Assembly (NCBI RefSeq): GCF_023065955.2
Contig: NW_026622985.1
Location: 1,138,001 to 1,202,000, forward strand
Length of the DNA: 64,000 nucleotides
Reading direction: 5' to 3'
Source: Ursus arctos
Lineage: Eukaryota > Chordata > Mammalia > Carnivora > Ursidae
The notes under the pieces were generated by a model, which was given only the letters and a program-made list of their open reading frames with translations, was not told the origin of the DNA and ran no database searches. Shown in pieces: positions 1 to 11,692 of the stretch. Position 1 is the first letter of the stretch. Each line of letters opens with the position of its first letter. The position numbers and the translations under genes were made by a program.

Positions 1-182
1 AAGAAGGACTTTTCCCTACAGCCTTTAGAGGGAGCATTCACCTGCTGACACCTTGAAGCATGGAGCATGGAGCATGACACTTTTGGACTTTTGGCTTCCC
101 AAACTATGAGAAAATACATTTCTGTTGTTTTAAATCACTCAGTTTGTGGTAATTTGTTACAGCAGCATGGGAAACTAATACA
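1..182 (+). mobile_element. MaLR/MLT1-type LTR, 3' part
   Basis: The left edge of the window opens inside an old retroviral-type LTR. It has the characteristic closing section of this family: a purine-rich leader, then a segment reading like 'tttctgttgttttaaat', then 'gtaatttgttacagcagc' and an 'actaataca' terminus. The 5' part lies outside the window. The LTR seems to abut or interrupt a MIR that follows directly. Subfamily not determined. Confidence 0.65.
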
Positions 183-265
183 CTCAGTTTCTTCAGCTGC
201 AAAACAGGGATAATATCACCTCAGGGGTTGCTGTGAAATTAAATAATATAATGTTTTATGAATGG
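183..265 (+). mobile_element. MIR SINE fragment, 3' half
   Basis: The text 'ctcagtttcttcagctgcaa' followed by 'acagggataatatcacctc' and 'gttgctgtgaaattaaat' matches the well-known 3' half of the mammalian-wide MIR element. The tRNA-derived head is missing, consistent with the LTR upstream having cut into it. Confidence 0.6.
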
Positions 266-1485
266 CTGTGTGGTCACTCTGATAGCCAGAGTGATATGCC
301 TAGCTTTTTGCCGGCATATAGTAAGCCCTTAAAATGTTATTACTTGGGCAGCCCTTGGGCAGATTCTTTGCTTTTGAGGGTTGTCATGGTCGACAGCTCC
401 CGATCCTTGGGAATCCCCTCGCACTTCATCTCAGGGCACCTTCTTTTTTGCTCTTCACCCAGTTAGCAAATCCTTCGAGCCAACACCCTCCATGGCAGCA
501 CTGGGGCACTGTGGGGACCCCCTTCTTGTTTTCTCAGTGCTCTGCTCCTCTCAGGAGCATGAGCCATGGCTGAGGCTATGCCCTCCACCTTTGTGGACTT
601 CTCCCCACTTGCTTGGCCCTCTAGTCGCCTTCCCAAGTGGTACCAGTTTACTGGACACAAGCATAATGTGGCCAGCGGCCACTATATTACATTTTTGCTT
701 GTGAGGGCTGGAGGGGCCCTTGAGAGGGCCAGGCACCTTTAGTGAGTGGCTGACATCTTGTCCCAGAGCCACCCCACAGCAGCTGAAGGGCTAGGGCAAT
801 CCTGAGAGTTTTTCTGCATTCCATTCCACTGTGTCTTGTCATCCACATCTGAAATGAATCACAACATCTCAGCCACAGCTTAATTCCCCTCACAGATTCC
901 CACGCTGTTCTCTCAGAACAAAAACCAGTTCCAGTAACTACTTCTAAACAGTCTCAGCCCACTGCTGCCAGCTCCCATCTTTGTCACTGTGGGCAGCAGG
1001 TGGACCCCTTGTCCACCTCTCATCTTCTGTTTCCGAACAGGCAGAGCCATACCTGATACAAGATAGAGGTGATTCAAGCCCAGAGCCTTTCCTTCAGGTT
1101 ATCAAGGATCAGTATCAAGGGTATCTGAGATGGTTAATTGATAACCAAATTCATCAGTTCACCAAATGTTCATTCTGCACTTCCCATGTACTAGGCAGAG
1201 TGCTATATGTTGGAATTTTAAAAATAAGTGAGGATCTCTTATGCTGCTTTCCTGTTAAGTCCACCAAGTCAACCCCCACCACTCCCACTGCTGCACGAAA
1301 AGGTCCAGGAGCTGCAGTTACAGGAACTCCATGGATTACAAGATAATTCTACCACTGATCATCTATAAAATATCAGAAATGTCTTAATGTACCCAAGAGG
1401 TATTGTTCCTGTCCACTTTATCTTAGGTGTTTTTTAAATATGTCTGCAAATTTCTTGAAACCTGTCCTATCAAGAGGAAGAGTCT
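266..1485. other. Unassigned non-coding stretch
   Basis: No gene is supported here. Short overlapping open frames on both strands between about 330 and 900 have no recognisable domain and overlap each other in antisense. About 1160-1250 resembles the 3' part of an L2/MIR-type repeat, but too weakly to assign. Confidence 0.5.
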
Positions 1486-1687
1486 GGGGCACCTGGGTGG
1501 CTCAGTCAATTGAGTCTCTGAGTCTTGATTTTGGCTCAGGTTATGATCTCAGGGTCGTGGGTTCGAGCCCCGCATTGAGCTCTGCGCTCAGCAAGAAGTC
1601 GCCTTGAAGATTCTCTCTCTCTCTCCCTCCGTCCCTCCCCCAAGCATTTGCTCTCTAAATAAATTAATAAATAAGTCTTTAAAAAAA
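1486..1687 (+). mobile_element. Can-SINE (tRNA-Lys derived), plus orientation
   Basis: Starts with GGGGCACCTGGGTGGCTCAG (A and B box region of the tRNA-Lys head), continues through 'ggttcgagcccc' (B box), a CT-rich centre, an 'aataaattaataaataa' segment and an A-rich tail. The family is specific to Carnivora. A possible degraded target-site duplication (agaggaagagtc / agaggtgcagtc) flanks it. Internal A/B boxes are Pol III promoter motifs by family knowledge; activity is unknown. Confidence 0.93.
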
Positions 1688-1714
1688 CAGAGGTGCAGTC
1701 AATGACACCTCTTG

Positions 1715-2050
1715 TATCTTAGCTCAGGTTGCTATAACAAAATACCACGGCCTGGGGCTTAAATAACAGTTATTTCTCACAGATCTGGAGACTGAGAGTC
1801 TGAGTTCAAGGTGCCAATGTGGTTGGGTTCTGGTGAGCATCCTCTTCCTGGATTACAGCTTTTTGCTGTGTCTTCACTTGGCAGAGACAGAGAGAGGGAG
1901 GAAGCTCTCTGTGTCTCTGTGAGGGCCCCACCCTCAAACTTCATCTAACTGTAATTATTTCCCAAAAGAACCCATCTCCAAATATCATCACATTAGGGAG
2001 TTGGGCTTTAACATATGAATTTTTAGGGTGACACAAGTCAGTCCACAGCA
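1715..2050 (-). mobile_element. MLT1-type MaLR LTR, minus orientation
   Basis: Reads as the reverse complement of an MLT1-like LTR. On the plus strand it goes from 'ttagctcaggttgctataac' through 'tatttctcacagatctgg', a GAGA-rich middle and 'ggccccaccctcaaacttc' to 'ttaacatatgaatttttag' and 'cagtccacagca'. Length is close to a complete LTR. No internal retroviral sequence is attached, so it is probably a solo LTR. Confidence 0.8.
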
Positions 2051-2059
2051 CCTCGATCT

Positions 2060-2455
2060 TGGGCCTTTGTGACTGCCTTGACAAAATGTGGCATGACTTC
2101 CAAGACTGGTGTATAAAAGATTCTATAGCTTGTGATGGTTTCTCTGGGATGCTTACTTTTGGAACCCAGCCATATGCTGTGAGGAAGCCCAGCACGCATG
2201 GAAAATCTACATTAAATGTTCCACCAACAGCATGCACAGATCCAGTTGACAGCCAGCATCAACCACCAGACAATATGTGAAGAAGCCTTAGAGAGGACTC
2301 CAGCCCCAGTCACTTTCTGTAACCACATGAGAGTCCAAGTAAGAAGCATCTAGCTGAGGCCAGTCAACCCCCAGAATGAAGAGTGATAATTAGATGGTTA
2401 CTGTGGTTTATGCCACACAGCAGTGGATAACCAGAACAGCAACCTCATTGGCTAT
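2060..2455 (+). mobile_element. Ancient LTR-type interspersed repeat (MaLR/ERVL-like)
   Basis: Contains a recognisable old-repeat order: 'gtgacttcc'-like start, 'ctgtgaggaagcccagc', 'ccagccccagtc', 'aaccacatgagag', then 'agtggataaccagaac' near the end. Heavily diverged. The short plus-strand open frame at 2059-2280 lies within it and is not a gene. Confidence 0.5.
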
Positions 2456-2620
2456 TTGATTATTGTTGCCCTTCAGAAGAAGGCTGACTTTAGTGTGTGC
2501 AGTCCCATGCCCTGTCCACTAGGCTCCGTTAAAACAAGGGGTCATGGTTTTCCGCCTACCTTCACCATACACACATTTAGCCCAGCCATGTAGACAGATA
2601 CTGAAGGTTTTTTTCTACAA

Positions 2621-2800
2621 CAGAGGTTCTCAGCCAGAGCTGCATAGTAGAATCACCTGGGGATATTTCTTGACTTCCCGTGGCCAGGCTACAGCCCAGA
2701 CCAATTAAACCAGAATCTTTGGGGATGTGGTCCAGGAATCAATATTTCTAAAAGTTCCCCAGGTGATCTTAATATGTATCTCAGCTTGAGACCCATGGTC
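2621..2800 (+). mobile_element. MER5A-like hAT-Charlie nonautonomous DNA transposon
   Basis: Near-palindromic ends: 'cagaggttctcagccagag' on the left and 'cagcttgagacccatggtc' on the right. Inside, 'gaatcacctgggga' is mirrored by 'ttccccaggtgatctt'. This is the classic layout of MER5-type short hAT elements, which have inverted termini and encode no protein. Confidence 0.75.
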
Positions 2801-3094
2801 AGAGACAGTGAGCACCCAGGCCAACTTGTAGCAGTGCCAGCAGTGCCGGCATTTGTCATCACGGAGCATAATGACACCAGTCCTTCTGTGCCCTGGAGAA
2901 GCACTGTTACTCTCGCTAGGAAAATAGCGATAAATGTACACTTTCAGTGAAATATATCATTCCTGACGTAGATTATCATCTTACCTAATGCCCTTCCCTT
3001 CTTGTCTCTTCATCCTTCTTGTCCATTCTCGTATCAGGGCTCAGAGTCCAATTTCCTTCATGAAGTGTTCCTGATCATTCCATTTTATGCTTAA

Positions 3095-3570
3095 TGAATC
3101 ACTCCAAAACTCAGCAGGTTAAAACAACAATAAACATTTATTATTTTGTATCATTTTATGGGTCGGGAATTGACAAGTGGCTTAGCTGGGTCTTCTGACT
3201 TGGAGCCTCTCATGAAGAGTCAGGATGTCAGGAAGGACTAACATTTGAAGGTTTCACTAGGGTTGGGGGATCCACTTCCAAGATGGTGTACTCATGTTGC
3301 TGGGGAGTAAGTGTTAGCTGTTGTTAGAAGGCCTGGGTTTCTTGCCATGTAAACTTCTCTACAGGGTTGCTTAAGTGTCCTTATGATGCAGTGTCCTTAT
3401 GTCAGAGCAGTGATACAGAGAGAGTGAGGGGAAAAGCTAGCTTCGAACCACACATCATAATTTTTGCAATATCCTTTTGGTTACACATATCAGGTCTATT
3501 CATTGTAGAAGGAGGCTCCACAGGGCATGACTGTCACATGGTTTGAATCATTGGGGGTCAGTCTAGAAGC
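3095..3570 (-). mobile_element. Ancient LTR-type repeat, probably minus orientation
   Basis: Contains 'taaacatttattattttgta', 'gtggcttagctgggtcttct', 'gagcctctcatgaagagt', 'gttgcttaagtgtccttatg' and 'gtcacatggtttgaatc', an order I recognise from an old mammalian LTR-type repeat. Subfamily uncertain. Confidence 0.5.
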
Positions 3571-3619
3571 TGGATGTCATGACAGGCCTCAATCACCTCT
3601 TCCTTCTTCCACACTGCAC

Positions 3620-3766
3620 CAGAAGTTCTCAAATCTGGATGATCCACAAAATCATCTGAGAAACTTCTGAAAGTAGAGATTGTCAGATGCCACCTGAGGT
3701 GTTTTGATTCAGTCAGGACCAGAATCTGTATTTTTAGTCTCCCAAAGCAATTCTGGTGGTCACAAT
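3620..3766. mobile_element. MER5-like hAT fragment
   Basis: Begins 'cagaagttctcaaatctgg', has 'aaatcatctgagaaacttct' and ends 'caattctggtggtcac'. This resembles a diverged MER5A-type element with weak inverted ends. It lies 0.8 kb from a clearer member of the same class. Confidence 0.5.
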
Positions 3767-4195
3767 AGGGACTTATGGTTTATTTGATTTAGGAACTTAG
3801 TTTCTGGTCCAGGTGGGATGGACTCTTTTAGATTTTGTCCCCATGGGCCAGGCCACATGGGGGGGACCTCTAATCCCAGGAAGGAACCCCCGTGTTAGTT
3901 CAGGAACTGCTTTTCTATACCTTGCTCTTCCTTTGGCTACTCCTTCATTCCCTGGCTCCCCTCACTTTTACCCCCACCAGACCAATTGTCCAACTGGCCA
4001 CTTTGATGGATCCAGACCTTTAACTTAGCCTCTTGTCTTTGGAAGAAAATGTTTTTAAAGACTGAAAAATAGCCTTATGACCTCCCACAACTATGTATGG
4101 CCAATGAACATGGAAATGAGTGGGAGGGGAAGTGGAGAGGGTTTTGAGTAAGCCTGACTATTTTCATCTCAAAAATAAAAGTTTCACAGGTCAGG
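3767..4195. other. Unassigned non-coding stretch
   Basis: No repeat or coding evidence that I can support. The plus-strand 71-codon open frame at 3813-4028 has no recognisable domain and no flanking splice signal of note. Confidence 0.45.
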
Positions 4196-5085
4196 TGGGC
4201 AGTTCCTTATTTTTGTTTGTTTTTAATCTTCATTTAAATTTTAGTTAGTGAACATACAGTGTAATATTGGTTTCTGGAATAGAATTCAGTTATTCACCAC
4301 TTACATACAACATCCAGTGCTCATCACAACAATTGCCTCTTTAATACCCATCACCCACTAGCCCATCCTGCACCCACCTCCCTCCATCAACCCTCTGTTT
4401 GTTCTTTATTGTTAAGAGTCTTTTATAGTTTGTTTCCCTCTCTTCCCATATGTTCATCTGTTTTGTTTCTTAAATTCCACATATGAGTGAAATCATATGG
4501 TATTTATCTTTCTCTGACTGACCTACTTTACTTAGCATTATACATTCTAGTTCCAGCCGCATCATTGCAAATAGCAAGATTTCATTTTTCTAGATGGCTG
4601 AGTAATATTCCATTGTGTATATATACATATATGTATATACACATAACATCTTCTTTATCCATTCATTAGTTGATGGACATTCGGGCTCTCTCCATAGTTT
4701 GGCTATTGTTGTTAATGCTGCTAACAACATTGGGGTGCATGTACCCTTTTGAATCTGTTATTTTTGTATGTTTTGGGTAAATACCTGGTAGTGGAAGTCC
4801 TGGATCTATTTTTAGCTTTTTGAGGAAACTCCACACTGTTTTCCAGAGTAGCTGCACCAGTTTGCATTCCCACCACAGTGCAAGAGGGTTCCCCTTTCTC
4901 AGCATCCTTGCTAGCACCTGTTGTTTCTTATGTTCATTTTTACTATTTTGGCAGGTGTGAGGTGGTATCTCCTCATGGTTTTGATTTGTATTTCTCTGTG
5001 ATGAGTTGAGCATTTCTTCATGTATCTGTTAGCCATCTGGATGTCTTCTTTGGAAGTCTACTCATGTCTTCTGGGCAGTTCCTTA
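4196..5085 (-). mobile_element. 5'-truncated LINE-1, minus orientation, with 14-bp TSD
   Basis: The element runs from its T-rich 3' end at 4210 to its 5' truncation at about 5071. It is flanked by the direct repeat TGGGCAGTTCCTTA at 4196-4209 and 5072-5085. On the minus strand it encodes the tail of ORF2 (a peptide with a VQLLWKTVWSFLKKL-type stretch near 4810-4860), then a 3'UTR. The order and the TSD indicate an ordinary target-primed insertion. The reading frame is interrupted, so it is not functional. Confidence 0.9.
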
Positions 5086-5125
5086 GGTATGCTGGACACT
5101 CTCCACATCCAGCCCTTGTGTTTAT

Positions 5126-5215
5126 TTTAGCATAGTGATTGAGAGCCCTGACTCTGGAGCCAGACTTCCTAGGTTCGAATCCTGCTTCTTCCAATTACTG
5201 TCTTATATTTTCAGC
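5126..5215 (+). mobile_element. MIR SINE, 5' tRNA-like half
   Basis: 'agtgattgagagccctgact' followed by 'tggagccagacttcctaggt' and 'tcgaatcctgcttcttcc' is the MIR head. It has a B-box-like GGTTCGAATCC. This is why the stretch looks like a tRNA; it lacks a foldable cloverleaf and is a repeat remnant. Confidence 0.75.
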
Positions 5216-5419
5216 CACGTCTTTACAGTTTCTGTGGTCCTGGTCCTAAGTGTGGTAGCTGGTGGGAATGGCTCTTGTCCCTGCTTATCCTTCACAATCT
5301 GTCCTGCCTCAGGAGCTGTGGTGTTCGCAGCACAGACAGCAGTCTGTGCTGGAGCTTGGAGAGGTGCCATGAGCCTGAACATATGGTTTGGCAGGTCCTG
5401 ATAAGGATGGGTTGGATTT

Positions 5420-6330
5420 GGTGTTCATGAAGTAAGAGTGAGTGTGACCTGCTGAGGAATTCCAGGAAGAATTTCAGGGTATATGGGGAAAAGAAGTTAA
5501 TGAGGATTCCTGGGGTTTTGACTTGAAAATGAGGGAATTATTGGTGCCATTTGTTGAAATGGGGATGATTGGAGGGATCTACAAGTTTGAGGGGAGTTGG
5601 TAAGAGTTTTGTTTTGATTTTATTAAACTTGAGACACCTACTAGATGTCTAAGTAAGCACTGAGATATTTGAGTTTGGGTCTCAGAGATGTTGGGACTAG
5701 AAATAGACATCTAATAATCATGAGCACTTTGACGTCATTAAAGTCAAGGGACCAATGAGATGTCATGGTATACAACTACAGATAGAAGAGACCTGAGTTC
5801 TGGGCTCCATTTAGAGGGTGAGGAACCAGTGGAGGGTCCTGAGGGAAGAAGCAGCACAAGGGGGAACATGGCTTCCAGAGAGATAACTTTTTAAAAGGTG
5901 GAAGATATTAGAACATATTATATGCTTATGGTGATAAGCCAGGAGAGAGGGGTAAATTAATGATGCCAGAGGGAGGGAAGATAATTATAGAAGAAACTTC
6001 CTTGAGTTGACAAGAAGGGATGGGGTCCAGAGCACACATGGAGGGATTGTTTAAGGAAAGAGCAAGGACAATTAGCCAGCTGCCATGGAGAGGACAGGGA
6101 GTCAAGGATTCTAGGTGTAGGGAGTTCAGTAGATGTGGTGGCAGGAGATTAGTGCATACTCAGTGAGGAAGGGATGCTGGGGTGCAGTGTGGAGAAAGGC
6201 ATAGAAAATTTGAGTGCCAAGAAGTCATGACTAACCTTCAGGGGAAGTGAGAGAGCAAAGGGATTCTAGAAGTGTGGTAGGATGACTGAGCAGGGTACGG
6301 CCTTCTTGGGATTTATGGTTATAAAGGAGA
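5420..6330 (+). mobile_element. Possible ancient mammalian-wide repeat (L2/CR1-like, uncertain)
   Basis: Purine-rich text including 'gatgtctaagtaagcactg', 'cagatagaagagacctgag' and 'aggaaccagtggagggtc' follows an order I associate with a diverged ancient mammalian repeat. No protein can be read through it. Family not certain. Confidence 0.3.
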
Positions 6331-7170
6331 AGAAAGGCCGTACACTAACCTTTGCTGCTCAGCCTCTCTCCCTGACAGGAAGCAATAGCCCAGCTGAGGC
6401 AGAGAACTTGCTTCTATTCTAAGAACCTAGGATGGGAAAGCCAGGCTGAGTATCCAGGGCAGGTAACCCCAATGGTGTAAGAACAAATGGACACATTTCT
6501 ATCACTGTTGCTTGGAAGCAGCCAGAAAAGCAGCCAGGAATTTTCCAAGGGCCCCAGCATTTCCCCTCATCAGGGAAACAGCTACTCAGCCACATGCCTC
6601 TTTCCACACTAAGCGCTGGGAAGGAAACAGTGAGCACAGCCAACAGGGCCATGCCTTCAGTGAGGCCATTTTCCACATACTTGTCCAGTGTGGCTGCTCT
6701 GCTGAATAATTATCAGCAGAAAGTTCTTGACTGCAGCCCAGCCTCTGACACAACTAAAGCATTTGGGATTGGAGGGCCAGCTTCACTCTGTACCCACTTG
6801 ATGTATTCCAGACTTTGAGACCAGTTGACTAGGTGGGCAGTGAGCCAGGACTTTGCCCAACACTTAATTTTCCTCAAGGTTATGCCAGCAGACTTGACTT
6901 CCTCAGGGAGGAAATGGAGGTCCTGGCCGTAAAGTCTACCTTTCAGGTCTGCCGGCCTCACACAGCAGGCATCTGACCAGCCAGTAGCTGCAGCTGCAGC
7001 CTCTAGCTGCCAGCCAGTAGCCAGGACATAGGCCCTGTCCTTTTAGCATGTGGAGTTCAAGATTAACTGAGGTGTTATCCCAAGTTTTGTCCAGAAAACC
7101 ACAGCGTCAGATGGGTGTCATATCTACCAGAGATCTTGGGACATAGCTATCCAGAGAGTTTCACAGTCCT
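6331..7170. other. Unassigned non-coding stretch
   Basis: Open frames of 65-85 codons on both strands between 6419 and 6961 overlap in antisense and show no domain. No repeat identified. A short imperfect tandem of 'cagccagtagc' lies near 6977-7021. Confidence 0.45.
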
Positions 7171-7569
7171 TGTCTTAGTCATCTCAGGACACCATGAAAA
7201 AATACCACAGATGCAAGGAGGAAAGCTTAGGGCTTAAACAACAGAATTTATTTCTCATGGTTCTGGAGGCTGGCAAGTTCAAGATCCAGGGGCCAGCAGG
7301 ATTTGGTTTCTGGTGAGAGCTCTTTTCCTGGCTTGTAGAGAGCTGCCTTCACACTGTGTGCCCGCAGGGCAGAGAGAGAGACAGAGAGACACAGAGATCT
7401 CTTGTGTCTCCTCCTCTTTTATAAGGACACCAATTTTAACAGGTCAGGGTTTTACCCTTAACCTTAACTTAACCCTAATCAACTCCTTAAGGCTCTCTTT
7501 CTAATCAGCTACATGAGGTTAGAGCTTTAACATATGAATTTGGAGGGGACACAATTCAGTTCATAGCTG
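7171..7569 (-). mobile_element. MLT1-type MaLR LTR, minus orientation
   Basis: Same architecture as the copy at 1715-2050. It begins 'tcttagtcatctcagga', continues with 'aacagaatttatttctcat', 'ttctggaggctggcaagt', a GAGA-rich tract and 'ttataaggacaccaatt', and ends 'gggacacaattcagttcata'. A run resembling degenerate telomere repeat (about 7453-7480) is a diverged part of the LTR rather than telomeric DNA. Confidence 0.85.
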
Positions 7570-7767
7570 TCCTATAGCCTCGCCTGGACCTTGATGAGTC
7601 CCTTTCAGAGTCCCAAACAGGCTGTGTCCAGGGACATTTGGTTGCTCTACTAGGTAACCCAGTGGCATTGGAAACAAAAAATGGGCGGTAGAAGTAGTTC
7701 ATAGGTGCTTGGACACACTAGAGTATGAGTTTCTGACAGTGCTCCATGGGGCCAACCTTGCTCACTT

Positions 7768-7980
7768 AAAAAAAATTTTTTTTTAAAGATTTTGTTTATT
7801 CATTTGACACAGAGACAGAGAAAGAAAGAGAGAGAGAGCACAAAACAAGGAGAGCAGCAGGCAGAGGGAGAGAGAGAAGTAGGCTTCCTGCTCAGGGGCT
7901 CAATCCCAGGACCTTGGGATCCTGACCTGAGCCGAAGGCAGACGCTTAACCAACTGAGTCACCCAGGTGCCCCACAATTC
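7768..7980 (-). mobile_element. Can-SINE, minus orientation, with short TSD
   Basis: T-rich 3' tail at 7768, 'aaagattttgtttattcat', a purine-rich body with many GA units, then the inverted head ending 'acccaggtgcccc' at about 7974. TGCTCACTT at 7759-7767 recurs at 7981-7989, supporting insertion by target priming. An open frame running through it (7792-8097) is incidental. Confidence 0.92.
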
Positions 7981-8234
7981 TGCTCACTTTGGTTCTCTGG
8001 ATTTCTGGGATCACCACATCAGAGTGGGCTTGTTCTGATACTCAGAGTTACAATGCCCTGGAACAACAGCCTGGTGTTCTTCGTCCTGAGGCTGTAGCCC
8101 CTTTGGAGGAGAGCAGCTGTCTTGCCACTTTATTTTTGCTTTTCTGGCCTTTCTGACACCATGGTGCTATTTCAGGCATCTGATGTGTCCAATGTAAGGG
8201 GACCACCTCCTGTTGGGCTTGGCTCAGATCTAGC

Positions 8235-8479
8235 AGGGAGCCGTGTTTCCTTTTTTTCTTTTCTTTTTTTTTTTTAAAGATTTTATTTATTTATTTGACA
8301 GAGGTAGAGACAGCCAGCGAGAGAGGGAACACAAGCAGGGGGAATGGGAGAGGAAGAAGCAGGCTCATAGTGGAGGAGCCTGATGTGGGGCTCGATCCCA
8401 GAATGCCGGGATCATGCCCTGAGCCGAAGGCAGACGCTTAACCGCTGTGCCACCCAGGCGCCCCAGGGAGCCGTGTTTC
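8235..8479 (-). mobile_element. Can-SINE (arctoid-type body), minus, with 15-bp TSD
   Basis: The perfect direct repeat AGGGAGCCGTGTTTC occupies 8235-8249 and 8465-8479. Between them lie a T-rich tail, 'gacagccagcgagagaggga', 'gatgtggggctcgatccc' and the inverted head ending 'cacccaggcgcccc'. The intact TSD and high similarity to other copies mark a relatively young insertion. Confidence 0.96.
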
Positions 8480-11400
8480 TTGAAGGTACTGTCTTCTGCT
8501 GCATTCCCGGATTCACTGTTTGACATGAGTACTGGGAAGGGGCAGGAAATCTCTTGCTAGCGTACATCCTAATTTTTAGTATAGGTTCAGTGGATTTCCC
8601 TCTGTTTAAGCTGGGACTAGTGATAGAAGTCCAAGTTGAGTCTGCTTAGAAAAAACAAGGGACTTTACTGACTCTTAGAACTAAGAATTCAGCATATTTT
8701 TTCAACAATAATAGGATTCTGGTTCTCGACCCTTGTTGTCAGGAGTCAGTTTCTTTCTATGTCTCAGCTCTGCTTTGCTCTGGGAGGTTCTTCCCTTGTG
8801 GTGGGAAAGATGACTTCCAGATGATCCAGGTTTACATGATTCCTACAACGAACAATCTGATCAGGAAAGAGAATTTTTTCTCCTATTGTCCTCATCCCTC
8901 TCCCTGAATACTCTGTTTGGTTTTGTTAGATCATAGCTTACCCCCTAATCAATCACAGAGTCTGGAGGGACGGAGCACACCAATAGGCCAGCCTTGTAAC
9001 GAAGAAGGCTATAATTCTCCATTTTCAGCCTTGACAATATTATATTGAGTGCAGAAGTTTCCATAAGCAAAGCATATGTGACAAAGTGTAAACACATCTG
9101 CTATTTAATCTCTCCACTGCACACACTTGAGGTGGAGGTTTAGCTGGGATGTGTTGACACACATAAGAGAGCACCAGGAACTGCACCTGCTACCCTCAGG
9201 ACAATGGGACCACTTGGCTCCCCACTGCCAAGTTCACATATAGATACCCTCCTCATGCCTCCATTTAGAAAACATTGCAGCTTGGTTTTCATCCTTTGTA
9301 CATCATACTTTTAGCACCTTTGCTGTCTTTGGGTTTTGATGAGCATTATCTTGAATGATGGACACAGGAAACCTGACTCCCACATACTAGACCCTCCTTC
9401 TATGGGGTACTTTTTGGCCATAATCTTATAGTGCCAATAGTGCTTTGGCTCACCACACATGCATTTTTCATTTTTTGGCAAGTCTTCCTTGATTTGCCCT
9501 TTTGTTTTCATGGTGACCTATTTTTCAGCATGTCCCCCACCCCCTTCTCCGATTCTACCCCACCCAGCAAAGGGAGCCCAGGTGAGGGCTCATGAAGGGG
9601 GGGGTGGATGGCAACTATGATGGCTTGGTTTCTTTGAAATCTTGTCCCTGGTTTCATGGAGCTCGAGGAGAGGTTTTTGAATTTTAAATATGTTTTGCTC
9701 ATTGGATGAAAACCCAGCCCCTTCTCCCAGTGTTCATTATCCTCCAAAAGAGGGATAGTGTAATGTATGAGTAGTATTTGTGGAATTAATTTGAAAACTA
9801 TTTGCTCCAAGGCAATCATGGGAATGTCTCAATGTCAGATTGCTAAGTGACTTTTCCAGAATCATGGTGGGAAAGGAGTAGATGTTTTGTTGTCAATCAT
9901 CTGCAATGACAGTGATGCAGGACAATGCATAGGGCTCAAGGAGGTTAGCCTGAGACAGGAGTCAGGGGAAAGTCCTTATTTCGCAGAGATGGGGAAGTTT
10001 GGTCCAAACTCTGATGTTTGGGAAACCTGGATCATCCTGACTGTGGGGCTGAGATATGTAGCCATATGGGATTCTGAACGCAGGCCCCTGTACTTACTGC
10101 TCAGCTTCCAGAAGAAGAGAGGAGTGGCATCTACTAGGCTCAGCAGCACAGTGGCCTTAGGAGGGTCAAGGGCAGCACAGAGGTGGCATGGTGGCCTGGA
10201 CTATGTTTGACAACTTGAGACAAGATCCTGGGGGAACCCCCAGGAATTCTCAGGCACATTTTAAAGCACATTCATATCTAAAAAGAAATACCCCTGTGAT
10301 GTGGGCCAGACACATCTGACCATTTCATGTTGACCATTCTCTGGTTTTCCCTGTTTAATCCTTCTGCTCTGGTATTCAACTATTTATTTTCTGGTACCCA
10401 AACTGTCACTTTGCTTCCCAAACTCTAACCCAATCTTTCCCAAGTATGGTTGGTGATCAGCTCTAGGAAAAGTATTTAGTCAAACTTCTTTGGGTATTCA
10501 GGCGCTAGATAATGAACACGGAGTCTCAGGTGCCAATCAGAGAGTGACCCTTTAGGTGCTGCCATCTGTCCATCATATAAGTTATCACCTCACAGCTGTT
10601 AGCGAGTGTTTCCTAAGTGTTTACATCAAGACCACACAAATGAAAATAAGCAATGGCCATTTATTCAGAACTTGCTAGAGCAAGGGAGTCAGTCATCGTC
10701 ACTTGCTTTTGGCATTAACTCAGGAGAGGAATGGGAAAGCTTTGTAGTGGAAAAAACAGAAGGCTCAGGTGTGCCCAGCTGGAGGCTGTTGTCATGGCAA
10801 GCTGGAGATGGGAGCTAGAAGGAGGAGGACGTCCTATGTGATTGGTTAGGAGTGCATATTTGGCTTTCTCTGGGTTGCTCCTAAGTTGGAAATAGGCACA
10901 AAAACCAATGAAGCTGTCAGTTATTAATCAAGTCCTGGCCATTTGGGGCCAATTGTTACGGAAGTTATTGTTTGGCTTCCTGGATTGTTACTGCAGATAG
11001 CAGTCTGACTTCCTCCAAGTCTGACTTACAGCAGGCTGGCTTCCTGGGCTGGTTACTGTAGATAAGAGGTTGCTGAAGGTTGGATATTTTTATCTGTAGT
11101 CTGGCCATTGTCTGTTTGTATATTCATTCTCTCAAGTGCTTGGATATCATAATAAACTTCTAAAAAGTAGCTATTATTGTTATTGTCATCTCCACTGAGG
11201 ATGTCTGAATTGTTCACCTAGATGGTTTTAGAACTAGGTTTTGTTTAGGTCAGTGGCTTCTCTAAAGCATGCATGCACTAGGCCATTTTCATATCTGGCA
11301 AATTGGCTTTGTAGCCTGTCCTTGCTGAGGGAGCTCTGCCCAAGCTTTGGCACATCAATGTGGTCAGAGCCACGGGTGCAGACAGTTGAATAGGGCTCAT

Positions 11401-11692
11401 TTCTTAGAAGCTCCAGGTTCCACAACTGATTTTTATCATACTCTGTGCTTTGTTTTTAAATTCGCTAATATTATAATCTCCTCCAGGCCAGCATGTCTTC
11501 TTTAGGGCCTGCTACCTTCTGAATTCCTTACCAATCTCTCACATTGTGTTTCTCAATTTCTTTTTCTCCTTTTCTCTTCCTCCCTCATTTCCTTTGGTAC
11601 TATCCCTTTATCTCTGGTTTTTTATTATTCTGATTATTCTGAATGTTTGCTCATTTTCATAGCTTCCAAAATGTTTCCAGACTAGGAAATTA
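8480..11692. other. 3.2 kb mostly unassigned DNA
   Basis: No Can-SINE or L1 is visible. The stretch around 8700-9010 ('caccaataggccagcctt' and similar) may be an old LTR-type repeat. At 10974-11070 a 64-bp imperfect direct repeat occurs (ggcttcctggattgttactg / ggcttcctgggctggttact). Open frames of 62-107 codons, for example 9887-10210, have no recognisable domains. Confidence 0.5.

Noticed and set aside
5126..5190. tRNA-like sequence with a B box
   Set aside because: It matches the head of the MIR SINE; there is no acceptor stem or full cloverleaf.
7445..7480. Telomere-like text (acccttaaccttaacttaac)
   Set aside because: It falls at the expected position inside an MLT1-type LTR, whose usual sequence there is similar; there is no regular hexamer array.
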